DNA of 64,000 bases, taken from assembly GCA_025175895.1 (NCBI GenBank), contig CM045992.1, positions 121,050,377 to 121,114,376 of the forward strand, in the 5' to 3' direction. The notes under the pieces are model-generated. The model had not been told where the DNA came from. It did no database searches and saw only the letters and a list, made by a program, of their open reading frames with translations. Within the stretch, counting starts at the first letter, position 1. Each line of letters opens with the position of its first letter. Origin of the DNA: Wurfbainia villosa. Lineage: Eukaryota; Streptophyta; Magnoliopsida; Zingiberales; Zingiberaceae. Shown in pieces: positions 44,105 to 56,948 of this stretch. The position numbers and the translations under genes were made by a program.

Positions 44105-45389
44105 ATGAAAGCACGGAAATGCCTCAGAACCCTGGCACAGATCGACCGCGTCGGAGGGAAGCGGCGGCGGAGGCTGGGCGGCGACGAGCCCCGCCGCCGG
44201 AAGCGGAGGATGCTCTTGGCTCATCCTGTGGAGATCGATCACTTCGATTCTCTTCCCGATGATATCGTCTTGACCGTGCTTTCCAAGCTCAGCTCCTCCG
44301 CCAATCGGCCGCAAGACCTCGTCAGCGCCTTTTTGACGTACGGTCGCTCCGATTTTGGTCTCAAAATTGAAACTTTCGTGGATTTGGAGGGTAAAAATTT
44401 GAGCTTTGGGGGTGTAATTTTGCAGGTGCAAGCGATTTCATGCCCTGGGAAATCATCCCCTGGTGTTGTCGAAGGCCAATGCGAGGTGCGTCGCCGTCAA
44501 AGTGAGAGCCTGGTCGGAGGCGGCTCATGGATTCCTCAAACGATGCGTGGATGGTGGAAGTATTGAAGCTTGCTTTATCTTAGGGATGGTATGTTTACGT
44601 CGCGCATGATTGATCCATCAAAATCAATTTTTTTTTTTTGCGAGTTTTTTGTATGAAAAATTTCTTGATCGCTTCGATCTGTTGCAGATAAGATTTTACG
44701 CCCTGGGAAACAGAGGAAGCGGCGCGTCGTTGATGGCGAAGGCGGCGATTCGATCGCATCCGTGGTCGCTGTACTCTCTGGCGATCATTCAGTTCAACGG
44801 CAGCGGCGGCTCCAAGAACGCCAAGGATCTCCGCGCCGGCGTCGCGCTGAGCGCCCGCGCGGCCTTCTTTGGCCACGTCGACGCTCTCCGCGAGCTCGGC
44901 CACTGTCTCCAAGACGGTTACGGCGTCCGCCGGAACGTTAACGAGGGGCGCCGCTTCCTGCTCCAAGCCAACACTCGCGAACTGGTATCAGCCATCGCGT
45001 CGTTGCCGGCGTGGAAGAATGGGCCGCGCCTCCGGGCGACGACGGAGGGAATCGCCGAGGCCGCCGCGGCTGCCGCCGCCGGAGGAAGCCCCCTCCTCAG
45101 CGACTTCGGCTGGAACTTGCCCCCGCCGGAGCCGCACCCAGCCAACCAATTCCTCGTCGACTGGTTCGCCTCCTCCCCAACGCGTCTTCCGGAGGACCTG
45201 CGCCTCTGCTCGCAGCGCAACTGCGGCCGCCCGGAGACCCGCCGCCACGAGTTCCGTCGCTGCTCGGTCTGCGGCGTCGTCAGCTACTGCTCCAGGGCGT
45301 GCCAGGCTCTCGATTGGCGGCTATCGCACAAGGCCGAGTGCGTGCCGCCTGCCATCTTCGTCGCCGAAGTCGTCGCCGGCACCGATTGA
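44105..45389 (+). CDS. F-box protein with Sel1/HCP repeats and MYND zinc finger
   Basis: Three exons, 365 aa: 44105-44337, 44426-44588, 44688-45389, phases 2/1 and 0. It matches the Arabidopsis At1g67340 type. After a basic N-terminus, an F-box (about 46-90, FDSLPDDIVLTVLSKLSS) would bind SKP1 of an SCF ubiquitin ligase. HCP/Sel1-like helical repeats follow (about 118-225; SLYSLAIIQFNGSGGSKN, HVDALRELGHCLQDGYGV). A MYND finger closes the protein with Cys306, Cys311, Cys324, Cys327, Cys333, Cys337, His346 and Cys350, all metal ligands present. Related rice and Arabidopsis proteins act in protein turnover; the target is not evident. Exons 1 and 3 are very GC-rich. The start at 44105 is the first ATG in this frame. 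Confidence 0.95.
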
Positions 45390-46744
45390 GAGAAGAAGAA
45401 GCTTGGATCTCTCGCCCCATCACCGAGCAACATTCCACAACTCTCTATTTTTTTCAAAAAAAATCTTTTTTGTAATTCGAGTTGCTCTTCCCCTTCTAAT
45501 TAATTTCCCCTTAAATAACTATAGCTTAATTCTTTTGTATTTATTCTTCCATCCTCCTCCTCCTCCTCCTCCTCCTCGACTTCAAATCTCAATAAAATAT
45601 TTTTTTTTTGTAAATTAAAAAGAAGTCGAAAACAACCATATGGAATAAAAAAAGAAACCGAAAAACAAAACAATTAAAGAAAAAGGTCCAAACTCTTCCC
45701 ATATGTTCTTTCTTATCTTATCGCAAACAGATGCATATATTCATCGCCACCACCAAATGGCAGCAACAAGTGGAGCACTGAGTGTCATCTATGCTTTTGG
45801 CTTTCCTTATCGAACCAATCTATTTACTTTCGCGAAGAGTGGACTGAGGAAGAGGTCGTCGACGACGACGAATGATCCGAGAGAGCAACGCGATAGAAGT
45901 ACTGCGAGACGACAATTGAATTCTAAATTCTAAATCCTAAATCCTAAATGGATCGGATCAGATCGATCCGATCTGATTTGGAAAACACTGATTGACATGG
46001 CCTACTTTTCTAGATTCGATCGCACTCATCCACCCACCCACCCCCGCCCCCCTCACCTGCCTGCTATTTTTCTTGCCTCTGTCGAGTGAGTGGAGGATGC
46101 TCACATGCACTATCTACCAGTCTCTTCCTCAAACTTTATGGCGTGTGCTGACAAAATAAATTAAATTGGTTTTTTGTTCTTGTTTTTGGATCCTTCGAGA
46201 TTGACTCTTGTAATTTAATGCCCTGGCCGATTAGGTCGGGAGTCATCGTTATGAAAAGTAATGAAGTTCATAACTTAATTATCCTTTGAAATGCAGAGTT
46301 TAGAGTTTAAGATTTAAGATTTAAGCTATGGATTATGATAACTCATGTAAAGAAGTTCATAACTTATCCTTTAAACCCCTTTAAACTCTCGGTCGGAGAG
46401 CTTAGCCCCTCGAATGCGATATGAAAGTAAGCGAAATGTAGATTCGATCGGTCGTCGAAATCCAAAAGAGTCGGTAGGAGGGACCGGATCCGACCCGACC
46501 CGGACGAGAGTCAATCTAGGGTTTGAATGAGTGAGCAAACACACCATGTTTGCTCACCAGCAAGCCTTAATTGTCACCTGAACCACCTCCAACTATCATG
46601 CATGCTCACATGGTGTTTCTTGTCCTTCCATAGGGGAAAAGTTGGCCTCCCTCCAAACAAAACTTCTTTGTTTGGTTTCACTTTTTTCATCAAGAAGTGG
46701 AAAATTATTTTTAAAATAAATGTTACATTATATAAATGAGGGGA
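45390..46744. other. Intergenic, no supported gene
   Basis: 3' UTR of the F-box gene to about 45600 with a (CCT)n tract at 45551-45576. An open frame at 45703-45933 has no recognisable product. 45950-45985 is a GATCGGATC palindrome run. 46280-46500 contains no gene. Confidence 0.45.
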
Positions 46745-47130
46745 TATATATATCGTGCACGATGAATTCATATATGTTTATCTACAACTGTGATCCATCG
46801 TATGTTCCGTTGCGTGTTCATCGTCCGATTGCACGGATGTGAGAATACATAATATTTTTTCTCCTCCGTGTGCTCGAGCATCCCACCTGAGCACCTGCGA
46901 TCGCTCTGTTGCCACTCGACATCGTTGGAATTTGATTGGATTCTGATTGCGATGTGATTGGAACTCGATCATGATTCGATAAAAAATTAGAATATGATCG
47001 GATTACAGTTTGATTTCGATCGGATCAAGATCGAAATCCGATCCGACTATGACCGTCAGCATCACAACCACGATCGAATCGAATTCCAATCGCAATCTGA
47101 TCACGATCCACTCAGAACACGAATCTGATC
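46745..47130 (-). repeat. Copy E of the dispersed repeat, inverted
   Basis: Reads in the opposite direction to copies A-D: GTCCGATTGCACGG and GAGAATACATAATATTTTTT (46825-46860) match the reverse complement of the end module of copy C. The core GATTGGAATCC/GATCGGATTAC words run to about 47130. Confidence 0.55.
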
Positions 47131-47682
47131 TGATTGTCGTTAGATTCCAGCCCAATCATAAACGGAATCTGAGATGAGTACCTTCCTCGCAATGCTTGGG
47201 GCGGAGAAGAAATCCCAATCCGATTGAAAATCGAGGACACACAAGCGAACCCTATGATGCGCATGATGACTCGGTAAATAAATCGAATGAACGATAATGA
47301 AAGACACGACCGTATAATAATACGCGAGAAAAACGAACGACAAATATACGTCACACACGAACGTACAAACAAGAGTGCACAAGAGATCACTCAAATGGGA
47401 AGGGAAAATAAATAATCCTTAATTTGTATTTTTATTTATTTTCGATTTTTTAATGAAACACGGATAATCTGTCAAATAAAATGGATCCACAAGAATTGGG
47501 ACTTTTCGATCCGACCCGATAACCCGCCATCTGCTAACCCGAAAAGCGAAGAATTTATTAGGTTGAAATCCGAGGGACCGTCTCTCCCGGCGTCTGGTCC
47601 AGACTCGCTTCTTTGATTTCTCCTCTGCCTTCCTCTCCGTCGAACTTGGTTCTGCGCTCGATCCGAAGCTTGCTACCTCACC
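47131..47682. other. Promoter region and 5' UTR of U1-C
   Basis: Contains TCCCGGCGTCTGGTCC and pyrimidine-rich CTTCTTTGATTTCTCCTCTG before the ATG. No TATA box was identified, as is common for housekeeping genes. Confidence 0.4.
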
Positions 47683-49892
47683 ATGCCTCGGTACTGATAA
47701 AGTTCCCTTCTTGCTTCATTTTTTTCGCATTCTTGTTTCGTTTTTTAGTCGTATTTGCTTCCGATTTTTAAAAAACCCTAATCTTTTGGCCACAGGTACT
47801 ACTGCGATTACTGCGATACTTACTTGACCCACGATTCTGTAAGTTTTATCATTTCTTTCTTTCTGTTTTTTTTTTTTTTTGAATCTGTGGTTGATTAGAA
47901 TGCATGTTCTGGCGTTGAGCTTAACCTAATGGTATGGTAGTAGGTTCGTTTGATGCTTTTACCTGGATTCCACTGTTTAGGTCAAATTGGATATTTTGGT
48001 TTCAGCATAGTGTAGGCTGTGATTGTGCTGATAATCTTTATATTAACATTTTTGAAGTGAGAAATAGATTAATTATTGCAATTGAAACTGTATGCGATCT
48101 TTCTGTTCCGTGAGAATCTGAGCTGAATACATTATATGTGGTGTCTTCTCATTCAACTGTCACATTAGAGAAGTACCTATTTGCATCGCTAATATTCATT
48201 TAATAGAGTTGAACATGAATTTGCTTTGCGTCTTTTCAACTTCTTAAGTTCATTTTTCTTCATGCAAGTGTCTCTATGTCACTCTGAACTTTGAGGTATC
48301 TTATTTGGGAATATGAAAGAGGTTTGAAATTAACTCTTCTATAGTATAATATTGCATATTTTATAAACTCCATCTAAGAGGTATTAACTTGGTATTATAC
48401 TTTGATCCCTGGAATATTGTAACTTACTGCATAGGATGCTTAGGCTCCCATTCAGAAAAACAGGCTCGTACCTAGCTAATCCCTGTGTTTTACATCATCT
48501 ATTTTGCTTTTAATGTTATTTTTTAAAAATAAAGTGATCGATTTTATGTTTGATTCACTCTGAGACTATGAAATGTCTCGTTAGTCACAATCATTTTTAA
48601 TTTTTTTAGTTTCTGTATCTGTAGTCATGCCAGTGATGTTTTTGTATTTTGGAAAAGGAATGCTCTTACTTGAATTTCTTTCCGTTGTAGCCATCTGTGA
48701 GAAAGCAACACAACGCTGGCTATAAACACAAGGTTACTATTCTTTCTGACCTCATATTCTAAGCTCATTCCAATTCTCTGTATCATTCACTCATTTGTTC
48801 TTCAATAATAGGCAAATGTACGCTCTTACTATCAGCAATTTGAGGAGCAACAAACTCAAAGTTTAATCGACCAGAGAATAAAGGAACATCTCGGCCAGGC
48901 TGCTGCATTCCAAGTCGGTGCCACTTTTAACCAGCATCTGATGACCATGCCAGGGGCCCGACCCCCTCTTCCAGTTTTAATGCCTCCTATTTTGCCACTT
49001 GGAGCATCTCATCAGGCTTCTATGACCACACCACTTCTACCGGGGGTTAGACCCCCTGTATTGCCTCCTCCACTTGGTATATAAGTTTTGGTTGCTCTTA
49101 AATTTTAGACACTAATCTTTTTTACTTTCATCTTTTGTTCTATTTGACGACTATCATGTCGAAGTCCTTAGAAGGTAATATCTAGAAGTTCTGATAATTA
49201 GGAGTTCCCCATCACCTCATATCAGGCTGAGCCAATTTTATTCCTTGGCTGGACTATTAGGTCATTATAGGCAATCCATTTATACCATACTTATCCTCCA
49301 ATAGAAGATGAATGATATGATTCTTTTGGTTTGACATGTTACAAATGCAAATATTCCCTAAAATGGCGAGGTGGTTATGGTTGATGGCTTAATCTTTATG
49401 CATCCAGATTACATGCGGCGACAGGGTCTAACCGACGAGGATATTACTGCAAAGATACCCAACATGATTGATTTGCATTTTTACTCTTTAGGAAATAGCC
49501 ACGCAATCCACATACACCACTAAAACAATCCGACAGTTGCAGGAGGATGTTCATGGACTTATTATTTTTACTCCTAAATGTCGGTCAATGAATCCGTAAT
49601 CACAGATTCTATGTTTGTATTGGCAGGTTATGGAGCTGTTCCTCCAGTCGCTGCTCTCCCATCTGCTGTTGGACCACCCGGTGCACCAACAACGGCACCA
49701 ATGCAACCAACTAGTCTTCCAAGGCCACCTACATTGCCACCTCCAATTTCAGGGGCCATGGCAATGCCAACTGCCAACACTTCTGCACCTGCTATCTATC
49801 AGGGCAACCCATCATCAGCTCCTGCAACAACAAGCTTTGAATCTTTTAATGGGCCTTCGGGATCTGCTGCTCCACAGGATGCCAATTTCTAA
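47683..49892 (+). CDS. U1-C: U1 small nuclear ribonucleoprotein C
   Basis: Five exons, 207 aa: 47683-47690, 47796-47838, 48691-48732, 48812-49076, 49627-49892. The first exon codes only eight bases (ATGCCTCG); phases fit throughout. Residues 1-30 form the U1-C C2H2 finger with Cys6, Cys9, His24 and His30 (MPRYYCDYCDTYLTHDS start, KQHNAGYKHK end), followed by a conserved helix ANVRSYYQQFEEQQTQSLID. The C-terminal two thirds are Pro/Met/Ala-rich. U1-C stabilises pairing between U1 snRNA and the 5' splice site at the start of splicing. It is the same length as the Arabidopsis protein. Introns are AT-rich and typical. Identity is firm. Confidence 0.97.
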
Positions 49893-50806
49893 ATTCCCAA
49901 AACCTTGCTGTGGATTGAACTCTAGGGTTTACGTGTTCCAGTGAATTCCCTTTTTTGTAATTGACCTGAATTCTGAAGTTGTTTGAGCAAATATTTTGTT
50001 GAAGCATGAGACACAGTATCAGCTTTAGATGAGAACGTAATCTTATTACTTGCGTTCTAGCATGTAAATTCTGCATTGGTGATGGTTTTTAAAAGAGAAG
50101 ATAATCTTATTGTGTTCATTTTGACGTAATCTTATTGTGTTAAAAAGATAAGGCGTGTTCCTTACGAGATACTGATACTACAAGAATAATTAAGATATAT
50201 TCTATATTATTAGACTTTATCCGCTATTATATTATTATTTATATTTAAATATATTTTATTATTGTTAATTAATTTTTTATGATCTTTCTATTTCTCGGTT
50301 TGATAGGTATATTAATTATTATTTTACATCTTTTGAAATTTTTATTCAATGGATGCAATTTAGACTCTCTTTAATGTTTTCATTTCTTATTCGATTCATT
50401 CTCGTATATTTTCATATCCATTTTAATATTTTCATTTTTCATCTTTATAATTTCGTGCTCGAATCATAATCTATCTAACATTCAGTGTGATATAACATAG
50501 CAGATCTAACCGTTTACGAAATATTGATATATTAAATAAATTAAAAAACTATTTTGTCAAAGAAAGATTCAACCTGGATAAAATAAACTTAATCTCCAAC
50601 AATTTGATACACGCAACGAGCTCCTTTTTGTTGACACAAAACAAAAAATACAAAACTTGAAACGCTTGCATACAGCACTGAAGTGGCAGAACTTTGAAAT
50701 GATAGAAAATGCACCACATTCAACAATTTCTTGAGCTGTAGTCTGGTACAGATAAGGTGACCTTTTATGTGATGTTGAACGTTCGCATGGCTGAGTAAAA
50801 AGCTCT
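49893..50806. other. Convergent 3' ends of U1-C and TOM20
   Basis: 3' UTRs of both genes and about 450 bp of AT-rich spacer. No other gene. Confidence 0.55.
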
Positions 50807-53045
50807 CTACCTTGGGGGAGGTGGAGGAGGAAGAGGAGGAGGAGGAGGATGTGATTTAGCCATTCCAATCCATGCAACAATACCTATCCCAAGGATTACC
50901 CAGCCAAGTATATCATACTTTAAATCACTCTCTTTCTTTTTCTTCTTCGAAGCCTGAAAATTGGTAACAAAATTTGAAATGCAATTACTTGCACAATATC
51001 TAATAACATGCAGCAAAGCAGGAAAAGGGTCATTTGAAAGAAATACAAAATTCCTGAACTAGAAAATAGATACGCTTAATCATAAGGGAACACTTGGAAT
51101 TTACAGTATCTATGTCAAATCCTAATAACAGTCTTTATGGTATATATCCAATGACTCTCTGGTTATTTATGAATCACCGTTTATCCGGATTGAAACTTAA
51201 GGATTCAATTTTCATGCCTTGTTGGAGATCAACTTATGAAGCAGTTTCATTCATCTGTAATCAAATCATTCTTTTAAATGGGATGATTCTCCCTATTTTA
51301 AGCAAAGTCTACAGGAAGAAACATGTCAAGTCACAAAAAGTAAAAAAAAAATAAAAAAAAAAATTGGAAGACAGGAACATGATGTAGACCATCTAAAAGT
51401 GTTTCCGACCTAGAAAAAACACATTATTTTTCTTACACATGCTGCAGCAAGTAGCCAAGAAAGTAAAACCTACTGTAAAAAGTTCTCTCAGATCTTTCTC
51501 AGGACATGCAACAGCAAGCAGCCAAGCCAGGAACTTCTATATTAAGAAACAGAGAAACTTCTAATGGCAAAAAAATTTTCTGCAGTCCAAACTGAAATTT
51601 GAAATAGAAATTTCTACAGCCAAAGCTGAAGTCTGGGATTAATACTTTTTATTCTATAACTTTTAGTCAAATCCTTCTGCAAACGTCTCATGCCAATCCA
51701 CAGGCATAATTCAAGGAACTAGACATGACAGTTTAATTCATGACACAATCAACATACAGTTGGCACGGTGGTTGATCGGAGCTGGCTGTCACTTAAAAGG
51801 CCTTTCATCAAATAAGAGTTCCAACAAACGTGTCATATAGAATATGCCATATGGAACTATCAGAAACTTATGTATTTTCACAACCAAGAATGGATTTTGG
51901 ATATGAAATGTCTACACCATGAAGGAAAACAATGAAGCAATTGAAGTTTTAATACAAACAAGAAACGTGGTATGTGACCACAATATTTCACGAAGGCTTA
52001 AGTTTGTTTAGAATTTTCATTTGGAGCTTAGTAGTACCTTCTTTCTCACAGGGGAAGTTGTCTCCTGGGAAGCCTGTTGGTTTGCCATATGGATTTGGAT
52101 TTCTCTACGCAACTCAGGTGCCTGAGGAAGATGTTTCAAAGGTTTTGAGAAAGATTCTGAGATAGTATAGACTAACTCATATAACATGGAAAATAGCACT
52201 TCAATATAACATATTTAACTAAATTGCTCTAAAGCTATGAACTGTCTTTTTGAAATTCTTGTTTCCAAATAAGCATGAAAAGTTATCATCAAGGTTAAAA
52301 AGATCAGTATGTCCATACTAGAGATATACAGCAACTGATATTTGGAATTAGATTGCCCATGTAGTAAATTCTTGTGATACAACATTTTGCCTTTACCATC
52401 CAAATTTCCTATTCAGTCTCTCTTTAGTGTTGAATTGGTCTCTACGATTCAAGTTTTAAATTGATAATAGCTATCTTGCATTGATTAGCACAATATCATA
52501 TGCAAATAACACCATAAACCATAGATGTTATCTTGTTGTGACATTAGTAACCCCACATTTGTCTTTCATCACATTGATCTAGAATCTACCAAAACAATCA
52601 TCTAGTAAGATCATAAGATTTCTTTTTCAATAAAAATTACATGCAACCTTTTTCTTCCTTTGATCTTCTTCCATAACTTATCATAATCTTATTAGATAAC
52701 TAAGGTATATCATTGATCTTCCTAATATAAAAACAAATCCAGTTGTAACAATTCGACAACAAACTTGAGTATATACATACGTATGCTAAAAGAGAGAGTA
52801 GCATAGTAATGATAATAGGAGAAAAATACATGATGGTGTCATGACATATTTCAATATCTTTTAATACATAGAAAACAACATGAAGGCCCAATAACATATT
52901 ATAATCCATGAAAAATGGAAAACCACTATGGTGGTAAGAAGTTGTAATGAGCACTGGATATATTTGGTCAATCTTTAAAATTAATCATAGAGTGCATCCA
53001 TGCCACAATTATGATGGTAGAACTCTTAAACTAATGTTCATAGAC

Positions 53046-53081
<36 letters not shown>

Positions 53082-54135
53082 AAGAAAACCAAGAAATAAC
53101 TATAATAAGTTTCTAATATATTTGCCACAATAGGGCACAGACATCAATTTAGTTAAAGGAGGCCATGGATGCTAATTAAATATTGCAAAATCCCAGCTCT
53201 GGCAAGTGTTACCCTTCAACAAAAGCTTACAATGTGACCACACATTTGATACATCCATACAATTTGATGCACTAGCCAAACAAAAAACAGTTCCGTACAT
53301 CCAGTATAACACATCATAGTCAATAAGAGTCCTTAAGAGGACATTCTAGAACAAAACTTATTCCTGCAAAGCAAGTAAGATCTTGAAGCCACACAATATG
53401 CAGCTAGACAGAACAACTTACCTTGCTTATTGTATCCAGTGACATCAGATACATCTCATTTCCAGGTTCCTGGAAGAAGCAAAGAAGTCAAAGGATGAAA
53501 CTAAACAGGGTCATTCTTGAGAAAAAGAGTTACCAATTCCACAGCCTGTTCAAAGCACTGAGTTGCCTTCTCAAAGCAAACCAAAGAAACTGGTTCGTTA
53601 GGCGTGAAGAATCCTTGCTGGATATGGGCATTCCCTAAGAGAAATAGTGTGGCATGCCTTCCAGGATCCACCTCTAAGGCTTGCTCCAGTTTCGATATGG
53701 CTTCTGCAAGAGAAATTGTACTGAACACAGAAACAAACAATCACCTGAACTCCTAAAGGAGAGATTTTTCTTTAAAGAAGTATAATATCATTTATCGAGC
53801 AGTAACTAAAAGAGGAACACAATCCAATCCATAAATAAGAACCTTTCACCATATCCTCGGGGTTTTTCTGAAAAGCTGATAGATTCAGTAGCGCACTTCC
53901 CCACTTCGTGAGATTCTAAAAGCACAGTCGTAAGCCCACAAGGAGCATCAGAAAATAAGGACAAACAGGAGAACCAATTAGCGATGCGATTCCACAAAAA
54001 AGGAGAGAGAGAGAGAGAGAGGATGAAAGAACTCACATCGGCATCGCGGGGGTTGGCGGCGCTGGACAACTCCGCAGACTTGCGCTCTTGTTCGAACAAC
54101 ACCAACCGATCGAGATCGCTCAGCTGTAAATCCAT
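50807..54135 (-). CDS. TOM20: Mitochondrial import receptor TOM20 (plant type)
   Basis: Six exons, 206 aa: 54037-54135, 53843-53915, 53534-53703, 53422-53469, 52038-52121, 50807-50953; phases agree at every junction. Plant TOM20 is anchored by its C-terminus: residues 172-190 (DILGWVILGIGIVAWIGMA) are the membrane segment, preceded by a KKKKKE stretch and followed by a Pro-rich tail ending PPPPPPR. The cytosolic part is a TPR-like helical domain (MDLQLSDLDRLVLFEQERKS; LTKWGSALLNLSAF; AISKLEQALEVDPGRHATLF; ALLFLLGNAH-type repeat). It recognises presequences at the outer mitochondrial membrane and passes them to the TOM pore. The start is the ATG at 54135; an open frame extends slightly upstream without ATG. 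Confidence 0.95.
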
Positions 54136-54429
54136 GGATATCAAACGATTACTCGGCGCTTGCGGCCTTCTTCTCCTTTATCTTCAATTGCAAATGTCGA
54201 ATGGGAGAACAGGGCAATCGTAGGGTTTATCGAGGAGACGGAGACGAGGCGGCGCGACGCAAATCTAATGCCCCGTTGACTGGGAGATGGGCTAGATACG
54301 GTCCGACATGAACCGGGCTGGCTCGGACCGATCGGCCGCCCAGTGAAAATTTCCGGTGAAAATTTATATTATTTTCTTATTTGAAGATATTATTACAATT
54401 ATATATTTAATAAAAATTAAATAAGTTTA
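54136..54429. promoter_or_regulatory. 294-bp spacer: TOM20 promoter and end of next gene
   Basis: TOM20 begins within 300 bp of the stop codon of the same-strand glycosyltransferase gene. The spacer holds GC-rich GACCGGAC/GGGCTGGCTCGG sequence near TOM20 and AT-rich sequence next to the glycosyltransferase stop, probably its polyadenylation region. Confidence 0.45.
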
Positions 54430-55564
54430 TTAACGAGAACACTCGTATCTGCCCGTGAAGGCGGATGAACTTCGTCGATCCTCCACGGGCAAGGACGTGT
54501 AGTTCTTCCACGCCTGAGCAAGAGCTCTCATCGCACTCAACTTCCCTCCCCTCTCCCTGCAGCACCCGGCTCTCGCCGTGTAAACCACCCGCAGATCCAC
54601 GTCACGCCGGCAAACATCGCCGAAGTGGTCCGTGTCCAGAAACTGCACCTTCGGGCGGAACCCGTAGGTGCCCTCGCGCACGGCTCTGGTTAAGATCGCC
54701 GCTCGATCTCCACCGGGGTACCGCCTCGTGGAGAAGCGCCAAGTCCCGAAGAAATCGACCGTCTGGGCGGCGGACAACACGTACATGAAAGCTCCGTTCG
54801 CCGTGCTCCAGAACGACTGCTCTCCTCGGTACCGATCCGTCGCTAAGATCAACAGGGGGAGATCGTCGAACTGGAGCAGGGGATTCCGAAACCACATCAC
54901 GTCCAAATCCTACAGGCAAAAACACGAGCAATCATCCACCCAAGTAAACGAAGCCCGAGGGCATGCAAGAAAGACGAATGCTTTCCCGTACGTACCGTGT
55001 ATATGAAGCTGTACGCGAGCTCCAAAACCTGCCTCGAGAACTCGATCTGCCTCGCCGTCATCATCGTCTCTGTGCTTTCTCTGCCTTGGAAGTCGCCGGT
55101 GCGGTTAGGGAAATAGCAATGCGAGTGCAGAGCCCCGCAGTGCTCGAAGGCCTCTCGATCCAGTGCCAAGACCACCAGGTGGTTCAGTAGCCAGCTGATT
55201 CCATCGCCCACCTTGAAGCTCTCGATGAACAGATCAAAAACAGACTTTTGGGCTTCATCCATCATGGCGATTATCACCATCTTATCTTGGTTTGCAGCGC
55301 CTTTCAACAACCTCTTCAGTTCTCGTGTTTCTGTGTCCTTCAGTCATGAATCAATAAAAGGAGAATGTAAGTTCATGTGCTGAAACAAAGATCTGAGAGA
55401 TCAAACACGAGTGGTTAAACCTGTTCCAGTGAAGCCATCTTGTTTCTTGTATGCTCCGAGAAGTTTGATGGATTTGTGTGGAACTGTGAAAGTATGAAAG
55501 AAAAGATTAAGATTAGAAGAAGAAGAATGGAGAGCACGAGATTGATCTCAGTCAGTTTTCTCAT
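54430..55564 (-). CDS. Nucleotide-diphospho-sugar transferase (At4g15970-like)
   Basis: Three exons, 321 aa: 55421-55564, 54996-55337, 54430-54909, junctions in phase 0. Short basic N-terminus MRKLTEIN followed by a membrane anchor (about 9-26), the type II layout of Golgi transferases. The central region (LLKGAANQDKMVIIAMMDEA, then NHLVVLALDREAFEHC) and the DLDVMWFRNP motif at 163-172, with the DxD metal/nucleotide-sugar site, identify the plant 'nucleotid_trans' family (PF03407-type), related to RRA arabinosyltransferases and xyloglucan-related enzymes. Donor sugar and acceptor are unknown. An in-frame ATG at 55627 would add 21 residues; the shorter start gives the usual anchor layout. GC-rich third positions in exon 3. 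Confidence 0.88.
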
Positions 55565-56948
55565 GCCGCGATGAGGGAAGAAGAGGAGGAGGAAACTGAA
55601 AGGGAGGGTGTAATTTGTTAAGAACATATCAGGAAGGATTTTCAGTTTATGAATCTGAGAATTAATGCAGGAAAAAGATAGTAAATCCAGTTAGATACGG
55701 CAAAGTAACTTCCTCATTAACACGAATTGATTGGTAAATTTATTGTTCTCTATTTTTTTTTTAAATTCTCCGTACAGTTCTCAAAATATTTCAAATCAGT
55801 ATCGATTTAGATTATGAAATCTTAAAATGATAAAACAAAAATATAATCAATTTGATGACATTAGAAAACTCAAAATCATTTTACTCTTATTTTTTTTTTA
55901 AAAAATATAATTATATATTTATTTCAGATTAAGTCATGATTTTTTACAATTTTAAAATAGTTTATTTTTGAAATGACATACGCTTTGTGTTAATAAAAAT
56001 TAAAGGCACTATTTAATTTCCTGTCAAAAATTATGATAAAGAACGTTTGAGAAATATTTAAAAAAAAAATTAAAACATGGAACTTTTATAGTTAAATATT
56101 TACTTTATTTGGAAAATATAGTTTAGGATCCGTATATATTTAGGATTATAAATGAGTCAAGCCAAATTAAATTTGATGGCATTCAAATTTATTTGATAAG
56201 ATAAATAAATCGAGTTAAATTAAATTTAAAATTAATTAAAGTTATTAAAAAATCTGTTTAAATTTAATTTGATTTTTTTTTTTTGAGATTTAACTTAGTT
56301 TGAATTTGAATTTAACTTAACTTATTTAATGAGTATTAATCTTTTAATCATGTTTCATTAAAATTTGAATCAAATTTATTTAAGTTTTATTTATTTAAAT
56401 GTTATCAAATTCGTAAGTCAAATTTATTTATTTTTTTAAATTTTTAATATTTTAATCTTTATTTATAAATTAGTATAAATAAATTAATAAATAAATTTTA
56501 AATGAATTTATTCATGAATATTGTTCACGAATATTGTTCACGGATATTAACAAATCGAATAAATATATATTTAAATTTATTTATTTAATTTATCAAATTA
56601 TTCAAATTTATTTATTAATTGATTAGATAGATATTGAAGAAAAATAAATAATTTATTTATGAATATTTAACCCGTTTACGGTCCTGTATACACTGCGTCT
56701 GCATGAGACTAGAAAAAGGTCAAAAAAAAAAATAAAAATAAAAATAAAAAAAAAATAGAGATTTTATTTTGGTGGAATTTCATTGGTGATTTGGCAGAAT
56801 CTCCACTTGCGGTTCTTATTAAACTCCGCCGTCGTCTCTCCAACTCCACGCCAACGAAGCGCGGTGCCGAAGGGTTTTGCTCCACTTCCTCGCTATCTCC
56901 GACGCGGAAGAGGGAGAGGAAGAAGAAGAGCCGACAGCAGGGGAAGAT
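55565..56948. other. Divergent intergenic region and desaturase 5' UTR
   Basis: Up to 56760 it is extremely AT-rich with no gene. 56770-56948 is the CT-rich and GC-rich presumed 5' UTR of the desaturase; an open frame continues upstream of its ATG but has no ATG. Confidence 0.5.

Noticed and set aside
45703..45933. Possible small gene after the F-box gene
   Set aside because: No family resemblance, no splice sites and no promoter elements.
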